This document shows, piece by piece, positions 25,408 through 34,198 of a DNA stretch of 64,000 bases. Made by a program: the position numbers and the translations under genes. The DNA comes from Kitasatospora gansuensis (GTDB lineage: Bacteria > Actinomycetota > Actinomycetes > Streptomycetales > Streptomycetaceae). The DNA lies in the NCBI RefSeq assembly GCF_014203705.1, contig NZ_JACHJR010000001.1, positions 7,192,001-7,256,000 of the forward strand. The letters run 5' to 3'. The notes under the pieces are model-generated. The model did not search any database. It was not told the origin of the DNA and saw nothing but the letters and a program-made list of their open reading frames with translations. Within the stretch, counting starts at the first letter, position 1. The number at the start of each line of letters is the position of its first letter.

Positions 25408-26565
25408 TCACGGCGTACCGACCAGGAGTGCGGTGTTCGCTCCGCCGAAGGCCGTACTGAGGCTCAGCGCGTGGTCGGTACCGGTGGCCGCGGCCCGGCC
25501 GAGGACCAGGTTCAGCGGGCAGGTCTGGTCCGCGCCGAGGTAGCCCGCGTTCACCGGCAGTCGCCCGGCCCGCAGGGCCGCGATGGTGACGACCAGTTCG
25601 AGCAGGGCGCCGGCCTCCAGGGCCTGGCCGTGCACCGACTTGGTGGAGCTGACCGGCACCGTCGCGGCGCTTTCGCCGAGCGCCCGGTGCAGGGCGGCGG
25701 CCTCGGCGGTGTCGCCGATCGGGGTGCCCGAACCGTGGGCGTTCACATAGCCGATCCGCTCCGGGCCGACCCGGCCCCGGTGCAGGGCGTCGGTGATCGC
25801 CCGGGCCAGTCCGGCGCCGTCCGGCCGCGGCCGGCAGACGTGGTAGGCGTCGCCCGCGCGTCCCCAACCTGCCAGCACTGCAAGGGCGTTGGCCCGCCGG
25901 GCGCGGGCCGCCGAGGCGGCCTCGACCACCACGGCGACCACGCCGTCGCCGAGCAGCAGCCCGGTCCGGCCGGAGCTGAACGGACGCACCTGCCCGTCGC
26001 GGGCGAGCGCCCGGCCCGCGTCGAAGACCGCGAACTGGTCGGCCTCGACCAGGTAGCCGGCCGCCACCACGATCCGGTCGGCCTGCCCGCGGGCGACCGC
26101 CGAGGCGGCGTCGGCGACGGCGGTGCCCGAGGCCACGCAGGCGGAGGTGTAGGCGCGGGAGCCACCGGACAGCCCGGCCCGCCGGGCGACGGCCTCCGCG
26201 AACGCGTCCGCGCCGTGGGCGGGGCGGTCCGGCGCGGGGACCCGGGCGAGCGCCGGATCGCCGTGCACGGCGAGATGCAGCGGGCAGTCCGCGCGCTGGG
26301 CGGCGGACAGTCCGGCTCGGTCGCAGGCTTCACCGACGGCGCGGTCCAACTCGTCGGCCAGGACGGGGGAACCGGGGTGCGCCGCGGCCCGGCCGACCCG
26401 CCGGCCGGACACGTCGAAGCGCTGCACCGGCGCGAACGCCGGTGTGCCGTCGAGCGCGGCGGTCAGTAGCGGCTCGACGCCCCGGCCGAGGGCGCTGAGC
26501 ACGGCGGCCCCGGTGACGACCACGGAGCGGGGGCCGCGACGGGCAGTTGACACGGTGTCAGTCAT
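25408..26565 (-). CDS. Ketosynthase, second copy, intact triad
   Basis: 385 aa from ATG 26565 (GAGGTG 6 bp upstream). Cys143 in RAYTSACVASGTAV, His277 in NAHGSGTPIGDTAE, Lys309 and His312 in SSTKSVHGQALEAGA. It is somewhat shorter than a typical KAS II and strongly diverged from the other KS of the cluster. The ATG-proximal region is normal (SVVVTGAAVLSALG). It follows two ACP genes and precedes the Cys-less KS-like gene. Together they look like a small type II polyketide or fatty-acyl assembly line. Confidence 0.86.
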   Translation of the reverse strand: MTDTVSTARRGPRSVVVTGAAVLSALGRGVEPLLTAALDGTPAFAPVQRFDVSGRRVGRAAAHPGSPVLADELDRAVGEACDRAGLSAAQRADCPLHLAVHGDPALARVPAPDRPAHGADAFAEAVARRAGLSGGSRAYTSACVASGTAVADAASAVARGQADRIVVAAGYLVEADQFAVFDAGRALARDGQVRPFSSGRTGLLLGDGVVAVVVEAASAARARRANALAVLAGWGRAGDAYHVCRPRPDGAGLARAITDALHRGRVGPERIGYVNAHGSGTPIGDTAEAAALHRALGESAATVPVSSTKSVHGQALEAGALLELVVTIAALRAGRLPVNAGYLGADQTCPLNLVLGRAAATGTDHALSLSTAFGGANTALLVGTP

Positions 26566-26597
26566 CTCGGTCACCTCGTTCCGGAGTCGTAGGGGGA

Positions 26598-26816
26598 TCA
26601 CTGGTGGAGCTCGCCGAGCACGTCGATCACGCCGGAGACGGTGGTCATCCGGGCCAGGGTGTCGTCGTCCAAGTGCCGGTCGTAACGCTGCTCGAGCTGA
26701 TGGACCAGCCAGGCCAGCTCCATCGAGTCGATGCCCTCGGGCACCTCCTCGGGGGCGCGGTCGCCGAATCCGGCGAGCATCGCGACCACCTCGTCCCGCC
26801 CGGGTGCGGCCGGCAC
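26598..26816 (-). CDS. Acyl carrier protein
   Basis: 72 aa. Carrier-protein fold with the pantetheine Ser in EGIDSMELAWLVHQLEQRYD (DSM). It is slightly shorter than usual at the N-terminus but has all helices. It lies 2 bp downstream of another ACP gene and 32 bp upstream of a ketosynthase gene, so the two ACPs may serve starter and extender roles, or different ketosynthases. Confidence 0.87.
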   Translation of the reverse strand: MPAAPGRDEVVAMLAGFGDRAPEEVPEGIDSMELAWLVHQLEQRYDRHLDDDTLARMTTVSGVIDVLGELHQ

Positions 26817-26818
26817 GC

Positions 26819-27088
26819 TCAGTGGCCCGCGGCCGGTGCGGAGCGAAGCCGGGCGGCCACGGCCGCACCGAACTCACCGACCGTCATGGTGCCGAGCAGT
26901 TCGGCCTCGTCGTCGTCGAACCTGACGCCGAACCGCTCCTCGACCCGGACGCCCAGCTCGGCGAGCGAGAGCGACTCGAGGTCGGCGCCGGCCGGACCGA
27001 GCAAGGTGTCGTCGTCGACGCCGGTGACGTCGTAGTTCATCTCGCTCAGCGAGGCGAGCACGAACGCGCGGATCTCCTCAGTGGACAT
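26819..27088 (-). CDS. Acyl carrier protein
   Basis: 89 aa from ATG 27088, which lies inside the 3' end of the upstream ligase gene (11-bp overlap). The pantetheine site reads GADLESLSLAELGVRVEERF, with Ser in LESLS at the DSL position. Followed by an acidic helix and the terminal VGEFGAAVAARL helix. Coupling to the AMP ligase gene suggests that this carrier accepts the acyl group activated by that ligase. Confidence 0.87.
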   Translation of the reverse strand: MSTEEIRAFVLASLSEMNYDVTGVDDDTLLGPAGADLESLSLAELGVRVEERFGVRFDDDEAELLGTMTVGEFGAAVAARLRSAPAAGH

Positions 27089-28565
27089 CGCTGCTACTTC
27101 CCTTTCGATCGGTCTGTTCCTGGGTGGGTTGCCGCTGCGGCCGGCCGGCGCCGCTCAGGGCGGTCCGGTCGCGGACCAGCTTCCCGGTGGCGGTGCGCGG
27201 CAGTCGGTCGACGACGTGGAGGAGGCGGGGCCGTTTGTAGGCCGCCAGCCGTTCGGCGAGCCGGGCCTCGATCCGCTCGGCGGTGCCACCCTCGCCGAGC
27301 ACGACGTACGCCTCGATCGAGGTCCCGAAGACGACGACCGCGGCGGTCACCTCCGGCAGGGCGGCGAGGGTGTGTTCGACCTCGGTGAGATCGACCTTCA
27401 GGCCGCCGATCGACACCTGCGAGTCCAGCCGGCCCAGCACCCGGACCCGTCCGGTGTCGGCGCCGACCGCGCCGCCGTCCTTGGTGTGCAGCCAGCCGTC
27501 GGCCCAGCGGGTCGGGCCCGTGGCGTCGGTCCGGCCGTGGTCGAGATAGGGCGACTGCCCTGCGGCGACCAGCAGTTCGCCGTCGACCGCGCGCAGTTCC
27601 ATGCCGGGCGCCGGGGTCAGTTCGGGCCGGTGCGCGCCGAACAGGTCGGTGGCGATGACGCCGACCTCGGTCATCCCGTACATGCTGCCGAGGCGGATGC
27701 CGTAGCGGTCCACGAAGGCGTCGTGGACCTGGGCCCGGACCAGCTCCCCGCCCGTGGTCATGCCGGTGAGCTGGGGGAGCCGAGGCGGTTCGGTCACCCA
27801 GCTGAGCAGTTCGAGGTGGAACGGCACGCCGAGCAGGGTGGTCGGTTCGGGGCCGGCCGCGACCGTGGCGAGGATGCCCTCCGCCGTGTGCCGCTGCGGG
27901 AACGCGAGCCGTACCCCGGCGTGCAGGCAGTGCAGCAGGCCGCCGACCAGGCCCAGGACGTGCACCATCGAGGCGAGCGAGACGATCCGCTCGCCGGCCC
28001 CGGGCACCCCGTCGATCCGGGCGTACCGGTCGAGTTCGGCGACCAGGTCGGCTGCGGTACGGCCGATGATCTTCGACGGGCCGGTCGAGCCCGAGCTGAG
28101 CTGGACGAGCGCGTGCGAGGTCCGGGCCGGGCGGCCCGGGTGGGTGGTGAGGACCTCCCGCTGCTGGTGGAAGCCGCGGGCCGGGCCGCTGCCGACCGGC
28201 TGGGCGGCCGACACCACCAGTTGAGGTTCCAGCCGGGCGAGGGCCCGGTCGGTCTCGAAGGGGGTGAGCCGGTGGTCGAGCAGGGCGGCCTGGGCCCCGA
28301 TCCGCCAGCTCGCCAGCAGGTTGGTGACCAGGGCGAGCGAGGGGGACAGGTGCAGGGCGACCGAGCCGCCCCGGCGTAAGCCGGCTGCGGACAGCGCGGC
28401 CTGACGGGCCCGGACCAGCCGGCGCAGTTCGTCCCGGCTGACCGGTTCGTCGAAGAAGAGGCAGGGCTCGGTGCCGGTGCCGCGCAGGAGGAGCTCGTCG
28501 ACCCAGGAGGGGTCGAGTGGGAGCGCTCCCACCCTGCTCAGCGGGGTTGTGGCGGCAGATTTCAT
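27078..28565 (-). CDS. AMP-dependent acyl-ACP/CoA ligase, first gene of the minus-strand operon
   Basis: 495 aa. ANL ligase: A3 LVQLSSGSTGPSKIIGRT, A5 GSMYGMTEVGV, A7/A8 DGWLHTKDGGAV and GRLDSQVSIGGLKVDLTEVE, and catalytic Lys in PRTATGKLVRDR. It is the promoter-proximal gene of the 19-gene minus-strand run. The ribosome site (AAGAGG) is about 13 bp from ATG 28565, a little far. Its end overlaps the ACP gene, suggesting ligase/ACP cooperation in chain initiation. Substrate unknown. Confidence 0.87.
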   Translation of the reverse strand: MKSAATTPLSRVGALPLDPSWVDELLLRGTGTEPCLFFDEPVSRDELRRLVRARQAALSAAGLRRGGSVALHLSPSLALVTNLLASWRIGAQAALLDHRLTPFETDRALARLEPQLVVSAAQPVGSGPARGFHQQREVLTTHPGRPARTSHALVQLSSGSTGPSKIIGRTAADLVAELDRYARIDGVPGAGERIVSLASMVHVLGLVGGLLHCLHAGVRLAFPQRHTAEGILATVAAGPEPTTLLGVPFHLELLSWVTEPPRLPQLTGMTTGGELVRAQVHDAFVDRYGIRLGSMYGMTEVGVIATDLFGAHRPELTPAPGMELRAVDGELLVAAGQSPYLDHGRTDATGPTRWADGWLHTKDGGAVGADTGRVRVLGRLDSQVSIGGLKVDLTEVEHTLAALPEVTAAVVVFGTSIEAYVVLGEGGTAERIEARLAERLAAYKRPRLLHVVDRLPRTATGKLVRDRTALSGAGRPQRQPTQEQTDRKGSSSDVH

Positions 28566-28624
28566 TGGATAACCAGAACCTCTTCCCGGGTCATGCCAAA
28601 GGGGCTGAAGAAATTCCCATGCCG

Positions 28625-28654
28625 AACTTTCGACGCTGAATTGCCCGGTGTCAA
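28625..28654 (-). promoter_or_regulatory. Candidate promoter of the 19-gene minus-strand operon
   Basis: On the minus strand a perfect -35 hexamer TTGACA (28654-28649) is followed after 18 nt by AAAGTT (28630-28625), a weak -10. It lies about 60 bp upstream of the first gene's ATG at 28565. The -10 match is poor, so confidence is limited. Confidence 0.38.
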
Positions 28655-28730
28655 GACCCGGGACTCGCGGCGGTTTTCCGCAACTCGCCGGCCCCGGGAT
28701 CGGGTCGGGCAGATGTGTTTGTTTGGTGCG

Positions 28731-28759
28731 TTGACGAGAGTACGCTCCCCCACTAGTGT
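28731..28759 (+). promoter_or_regulatory. Candidate promoter for the plus-strand methyltransferase operon
   Basis: TTGACG (28731-28736), 17-nt spacer, TAGTGT (28754-28759) on the plus strand, a good match to a housekeeping streptomycete promoter. GTTGAC at 28730 and GTCAAC at 28772 form a 6-bp inverted repeat around it and might be an operator. The inferred leader before GTG 29028 would be about 260 nt, which is long. The whole 28566-29027 gap is the divergent regulatory region of the cluster; I see no convincing gene in it. Confidence 0.5.
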
Positions 28760-29027
28760 GACCGCCGGTTGGTCAACTTCCGTGGTTCAGCAGGTCGTTG
28801 CCAGCTCCTGATCGGCCGTCAGCCGCACTTGCCGCCCTGGCCAGGCGGCTCGCTCCTTTCGACGCCGCCGCAGAGGCGGTGTTCCTTCCGCATGCTTACG
28901 GGCGGCGGGTCCGGTGGGCGCGTCCCGCAGTGGATCAGACCAATTCGGCCTTGCGGGTTTCCTTTCCGACGTCCTTTCCGGCTGCCTTGTTGTACGCATT
29001 CATGCCAACTTTTCGAGGATCGGCCAA

Positions 29028-29924
29028 GTGGAACCAACAATCGGCTCCGGCCTCAACACGGCCGTGGAGCGCTACTACGACATCACCCTCGACCTGTACG
29101 AGGACCTGTGGGGCGAGCACGTCCACCACGGCTTCTGGGATCCGGGCGAAGTTCCGGGCCCGGACGGGGCGGACCGGCACGCGGCCACCGACCGGCTGGT
29201 CCGTGAACTGGTCGACTACGCCGCCGTGCCCGCCGGATCGCGGGTGCTCGACGTGGGCTGCGGCATCGGCGGACCGGCGCTGCATCTCGCCGGAGCGCTG
29301 GGCTGCACCGTCGAGGGGGTCACCCTCAGCGCCCGGCAGGCCGCCCGTGCCAACGAGAAGGCGCGGGCCGCGGGCGTCGCCGAACGGGCCCGCTTCCACC
29401 AGCTGGACGCGCTCGGCACCGGCTACCCGGACGAGTCCTTCGGCGTGGTCTGGGCACTGGAGAGCCTGATGCACATCGCGGACCGGCAGGGCTTCTTCGC
29501 CGAGGCGCTGCGGCTGCTCGGCCCGGGCGGCACGCTCGCCGTCGCCACCTGGTCGGTCCGCGACGGGGAACTGGACGAGGACGAGCGGGAACTCGTCCGG
29601 CAGATCCTGCTGCACCAGGTGATGCCCGACTTCTCCTCCCTGGAGGAGCACGAGCGGCTGGCCCGCGCGGCCGGCTTCACCGACGTCGCCACGGTGGACT
29701 GGAGTGGTGCCGTCGCCAACTCCTGGGACCCCGGCTTCGCGCAGATCCGGGAGTTCGAGCGGGGGCCGGCGGCGATGCGCGACCTGGCCCGCGAGCGCGG
29801 AGTGGACGTCCTCGGCTTCTTCCACGCGGGACCGCTGATGAAGAAGGGCTTCGACACCGGCGTCATCACGTACGGCGCGCTGCGGGCCACCAAGCCGCGG
29901 CCGGACTCCCGGCCGGAGCGGTGA
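29028..29924 (+). CDS. SAM-dependent methyltransferase
   Basis: About 298 aa from GTG 29028 (GAGGA 8 bp upstream); an upstream in-frame GTG at 28914 gives an unlikely N-terminus. Class I methyltransferase: motif I VLDVGCGIGGPALHLA, then LDALGTGYPDESFGVVWALE and SLMHIADRQGFFAEALRLL. The N-terminal AVERYYDITLDLYEDLWGEH and HHGFWDP resemble tocopherol/sterol-type C-methyltransferases. It is first in the plus-strand operon of tailoring and export genes. C-, N- or O-methylation of the cluster product is possible. The stop overlaps the next start (GTGA). Confidence 0.87.
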   Translation: MEPTIGSGLNTAVERYYDITLDLYEDLWGEHVHHGFWDPGEVPGPDGADRHAATDRLVRELVDYAAVPAGSRVLDVGCGIGGPALHLAGALGCTVEGVTLSARQAARANEKARAAGVAERARFHQLDALGTGYPDESFGVVWALESLMHIADRQGFFAEALRLLGPGGTLAVATWSVRDGELDEDERELVRQILLHQVMPDFSSLEEHERLARAAGFTDVATVDWSGAVANSWDPGFAQIREFERGPAAMRDLARERGVDVLGFFHAGPLMKKGFDTGVITYGALRATKPRPDSRPER

Positions 29925-30199
29925 GCCTGCTCCGCCCGATCGCCGAACTCCTCCGGGAGGTCGTCGGCGAGGACCGGGCCTGGCTGGACGGCATCGGCGC
30001 TGACACCCGGATCGACGGCGAACTCCTGGTGGAGAGCCACGAGTTGGCGGCCTGGAGCCTGGCGCTGCGCCGCCACTACGGGGACCGGGTCGACCTGGTC
30101 GGGTACGTGGCCGGGCTCGACATCGACCGGATCATCGCGCTGACCATGGGAGAGGTGGCCGCCCACGTCGCCACCGCAGCTGCCGGGCCCGGTTCCTGA
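29921..30199 (+). CDS. ACP-like small protein
   Basis: 92 aa starting at GTG 29921, coupled to the methyltransferase stop. It looks like a carrier protein: an N-terminal helix RPIAELLREVVGED, ADTRIDGELLVESHELAAWS with Ser where DSL would place the pantetheine serine, and a C-terminal helix DIDRIIALTMGEVAAHVATA. If functional it would be a fourth carrier protein of the cluster, and the only one in the tailoring operon. The site (ESH) is non-canonical, so modification is uncertain. It ends 1 bp into the glycosyltransferase start. Confidence 0.62.
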   Translation: MSLLRPIAELLREVVGEDRAWLDGIGADTRIDGELLVESHELAAWSLALRRHYGDRVDLVGYVAGLDIDRIIALTMGEVAAHVATAAAGPGS

Positions 30200-31392
30200 T
30201 GGGCCGTTACCTCTTCGTCTCGCTGCCGCTGACCGGCCATGTGAACCCGCTGGCCGCCGTGTCCGCGGAACTGGTCGCGCGCGGGCACGAGGTGCTGTGG
30301 GCCGGCTCCGAGTCCTTCCTGCGGCCGCTGCTCGGCCCCGACGCCGCGATCGCCCCGATCCCGTTGCGGGCCCACCGAGGCCAGGCCGACCGGGGCATGG
30401 CCGCCGCCAAGTCCCGCTGGGACGGCTACATCGTCCCGCACGCGAAGAGCACGCTGCCCGGCATCGAACGCGCGGTGGCCGCCTTCCGTCCCGACGTGCT
30501 GGCCGTGGACCAGCACGCGGTCGCCGGTGCGCTCGCCGCCCACCGGGCCGGGCTGCCCTGGGCCTCGATGGCGCCGACCACCATGGAACTCACCCGCCCG
30601 TACCGCGCCCTGCCCAAGGTGGAGGCGTGGATCCGGCAGCGGCTGGCGGCGATCTGGACCGCCGCGGGGTTGCCCGGCGAGCCGCCGCACGACCTGCGGT
30701 TCTCCCCGCACCTGCTGCTCGGCTTCACCGGCGAGGCCCTGACCGGCCCGCTGGAGTGGCCGCCCAACGCCGTCCTGGTCGGCCCCGCGCTGGCGCCGAG
30801 GGCGCCGGACACCGCCTTCCCCCGGGACTGGCTGGACCCCGCCCGGCGCCACGTCCTGGTCACCGTGGGCACCCTGTCGCTGGACCTCGCCCAGGACTTC
30901 CACGCCCGGGTGGTCGAGGCGCTGCGCCCGCTCGGCGACCGCGTCCAGGCGATCGTGGCGGCACCGGACGGCACCGTCCCCGACCCGCCCGCGCACGTCC
31001 TGGTCCGCCCCCGCGTACCGGTGCTGGAACTGATGCCCCGTCTGGACGCGGTGGTCAGCCACGGCGGGCTGAACACCGTCTGCGAGGCGCTGGCCCACGG
31101 GGTGCCGCTGGTGATCGCCCCGATCAAGGGGGACCAGCCGATCAACGCCGCCCAGGTGGCGGCGACCGGTGCCGGCCGCCGGGTCCGGTTCGCGAGCGTG
31201 CGGCCGGAACCGCTGCGCGCGGACCTGTTGGCCGTGCTCGACGACCCGTCCTACCGCGCCGCCGCGCGCCGGGTGGGGGAGTCCTTCGCCGCCGCCGGGG
31301 GCGCACCGGCGGCGGCCGACCACCTGGAGACCCTGCTCACGGGCCCCACGCTCACGGGCCCCACCGAACGATTGGGAAGCGCACCGACGTGA
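30199..31392 (+). CDS. Glycosyltransferase, GT1/MGT family
   Basis: 397 aa. GT-B fold macrolide/UGT-type transferase: N-terminal FVSLPLTGHVNPLAAVSAEL, linker region HVLVTVGTLS, nucleotide-binding stretch DAVVSHGGLNTVCEALAHG then PLVIAPIKGDQPINAAQV. It would attach a sugar to the cluster's product. The nearby UDP-xylose-synthase-like gene suggests a pentose donor, but the donor cannot be read from sequence. It is coupled to its neighbours on both sides (1-bp and GTGA overlaps). Confidence 0.9.
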   Translation: MGRYLFVSLPLTGHVNPLAAVSAELVARGHEVLWAGSESFLRPLLGPDAAIAPIPLRAHRGQADRGMAAAKSRWDGYIVPHAKSTLPGIERAVAAFRPDVLAVDQHAVAGALAAHRAGLPWASMAPTTMELTRPYRALPKVEAWIRQRLAAIWTAAGLPGEPPHDLRFSPHLLLGFTGEALTGPLEWPPNAVLVGPALAPRAPDTAFPRDWLDPARRHVLVTVGTLSLDLAQDFHARVVEALRPLGDRVQAIVAAPDGTVPDPPAHVLVRPRVPVLELMPRLDAVVSHGGLNTVCEALAHGVPLVIAPIKGDQPINAAQVAATGAGRRVRFASVRPEPLRADLLAVLDDPSYRAAARRVGESFAAAGGAPAAADHLETLLTGPTLTGPTERLGSAPT

Positions 31393-32153
31393 AGACGCTC
31401 CGCGACACCTGGCTGATGTTCCAGCGGCACCTGCTGCTGATGCGGCGGTCCCCGCTCTCGATCGTCCTGGGCGTGGCCCAGCCGATCGTCTACCTGGCCC
31501 TGTTCGCGCCGCTGCTCAAGCCCGCACTCGCCTCCATGGGCGCGGGCTCGATGGCCGACGCCTACCGGATCTACGTGCCCGGCATGCTGGTCGCCCTGGC
31601 GCTCGGCGGGGGCCTGTACGTGGGCTTCGGCCTGCTCGGCGAGCTGGGTTCGGGCGTCATCGAGCGGGCCAGGGTCACCCCGGTCAGCCGGGTGGCGCTG
31701 CTGCTCGGCCGGGCCCTGCGGGACGTGGTCGTGCTGGTGATCCAGGCGGGCATCATCATCGTGCTGTCGATGCCGCTCGGACTCTTCGTCCGGATCCCGG
31801 ACCTGCTGCTCGCCTACGTGCTGCTGGCCCTGATCACCCTGAGCAGCGCCTCGCTCTCGTACGGCATCGCGCTCAAGGTGAGCAACCCCGACGTCCTCGG
31901 CCAGCTGGTCAACAACCTGGCGCAGCCGCTGATGCTGCTGTCGGGCACCCTGCTGCCGCTCGCGCTGGCACCGCTCTGGCTGCGCCGGGTCTCCGACTGG
32001 AATCCCTTCAGCTGGGCCGTGGTCGGCATGCGCGAGCTGTTCGCCGGCCACGCGGGCGACCCGGCGGTGTGGCAGAGCATCGCGCTGATGGCCGTGGTGG
32101 CGCTGGCGGCGCTGGTCTGGTCGGCCCGTCAGTTCGCCCGCTCCGTCCGCTGA
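31389..32153 (+). CDS. ABC-2 type permease (DrrB-like exporter)
   Basis: 254 aa from GTG 31389 (GTGA overlap with the glycosyltransferase). ABC2-type membrane subunit with about six helices, including PLSIVLGVAQPIVYLALFAP and ALITLSSASLSYGIAL, and the conserved LSGTLLPLALAPLWLRRVSD and WNPFSWAVVGMRELF near the C-terminus (DrrB family). With the ATPase that follows it should export the finished, possibly glycosylated product and give self-resistance. Confidence 0.9.
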   Translation: MKTLRDTWLMFQRHLLLMRRSPLSIVLGVAQPIVYLALFAPLLKPALASMGAGSMADAYRIYVPGMLVALALGGGLYVGFGLLGELGSGVIERARVTPVSRVALLLGRALRDVVVLVIQAGIIIVLSMPLGLFVRIPDLLLAYVLLALITLSSASLSYGIALKVSNPDVLGQLVNNLAQPLMLLSGTLLPLALAPLWLRRVSDWNPFSWAVVGMRELFAGHAGDPAVWQSIALMAVVALAALVWSARQFARSVR

Positions 32154-32169
32154 CCCCTTCTGACGACTG

Positions 32170-33162
32170 ATGACTGATGACAAGGACCTGCCGATGATCG
32201 AGACCAGCGGACTGCGGAAGTCCTTCCGGACCGGGCGCGGCCGGAACGCCGCCACCGTGGACGCGGTGGCGGGCCTGGACCTCACCGTGGCCCAGGGTGA
32301 GATCTTCGGGTTCCTCGGCCCCAACGGCGCGGGCAAGACGACCACGCTCCGGATGCTCGCCACCTTGCTCCCGCCGGACGGCGGCGACGCCGTCATCGCC
32401 GGCGCCGACCTGCGCACCCGGCAGGCCGAGGTGCGCCGGAACATCGGCTACATCGCCCAGGGCGGTGGCACCTGGGACGATGTGACGGCCCGTGAGGAAC
32501 TGGTGCTGCAGGCCCGGATGCACGGCATCGGCAAGGCCGAGGCCCGGAGCCGGGCGGTCGCCGCCCTCGACTCCTTCGACCTCACCGGGTACGCCGACCG
32601 CAACTGCCGCACCTACTCCGGCGGCCAGCGCCGCCGGGTGGACATCGCCCTCGGCGTGATCCACCGGCCCAAGGTGCTCTTCCTCGACGAACCCACCTCG
32701 GGTCTCGACCCGCAGAGCCGCGCGCACGTGTGGGACGAGGTCCGGCGGCTGCGCGGCGAGGGCATGACCGTCTTCCTGACCACCCATTACCTGGACGAGG
32801 CCGACGCGCTCTGCGACCGGATCGCCATCATCGACGGCGGTGGCATCGTGGCCGAGGGCACCCCAGCCGCGCTCAAGCGCTCGATCGCGGGCGAGGTGGT
32901 CACCGTCGGGGTGGCCGACGCCTCGGTCGCGGTTGCGGAGAAGGCGGGTGAGGTGCTGGCCGGGCAGGCGTGCGTGCGCTCGGCCGAGGTCCGGAAGGAC
33001 GGCGTGCTGCGCCTCGCGGTGGACGCCGGCGAGACGGCGATGCCACAGATCATGCGGGCCCTGGCCGACGCCGGGATCGAACTGGCCACCATCGAGCTGC
33101 ACCGCCCGACCCTGGACGACGTGTTCCTCGCCAGGACCGGCCGCTCGCTGCGGGAGTCCTGA
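32170..33162 (+). CDS. ABC exporter ATP-binding protein (DrrA-like)
   Basis: 330 aa, the normal length for DrrA proteins. Walker A FLGPNGAGKTTTLRML, signature YSGGQRRRVDIAL, Walker B KVLFLDEPTSGLDPQSR, switch His LTTHYLDEADALCDR. The C-terminal extension ends in ELHRPTLDDVFLARTGRSLR, diagnostic for the daunorubicin-resistance type. ATG 32170 follows the permease stop by 16 bp; a start at ATG 32194 is also possible. Confidence 0.92.
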   Translation: MTDDKDLPMIETSGLRKSFRTGRGRNAATVDAVAGLDLTVAQGEIFGFLGPNGAGKTTTLRMLATLLPPDGGDAVIAGADLRTRQAEVRRNIGYIAQGGGTWDDVTAREELVLQARMHGIGKAEARSRAVAALDSFDLTGYADRNCRTYSGGQRRRVDIALGVIHRPKVLFLDEPTSGLDPQSRAHVWDEVRRLRGEGMTVFLTTHYLDEADALCDRIAIIDGGGIVAEGTPAALKRSIAGEVVTVGVADASVAVAEKAGEVLAGQACVRSAEVRKDGVLRLAVDAGETAMPQIMRALADAGIELATIELHRPTLDDVFLARTGRSLRES

Positions 33163-33197
33163 CCATGACGCGCGGTGCGACGGAAGAGGAGAACCAG

Positions 33198-34154
<957 letters not shown>

Positions 34155-34198
34155 CCGCGCCGACAGCCGTCAGGATCCGGGTGACGGTTGGGAACGGA

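Noticed and set aside
28562..28753. 63-codon open frame on the minus strand just upstream of the first ligase gene.
   Set aside because: No ribosome site, no recognisable motif, and it overlaps the inferred divergent promoters.
34157..34187. Inverted repeat CCGTCA...TGACGG between the epimerase and GH2 genes as a terminator.
   Set aside because: Arms of only 6-7 bp with a 9-nt loop and no further support, so not listed.
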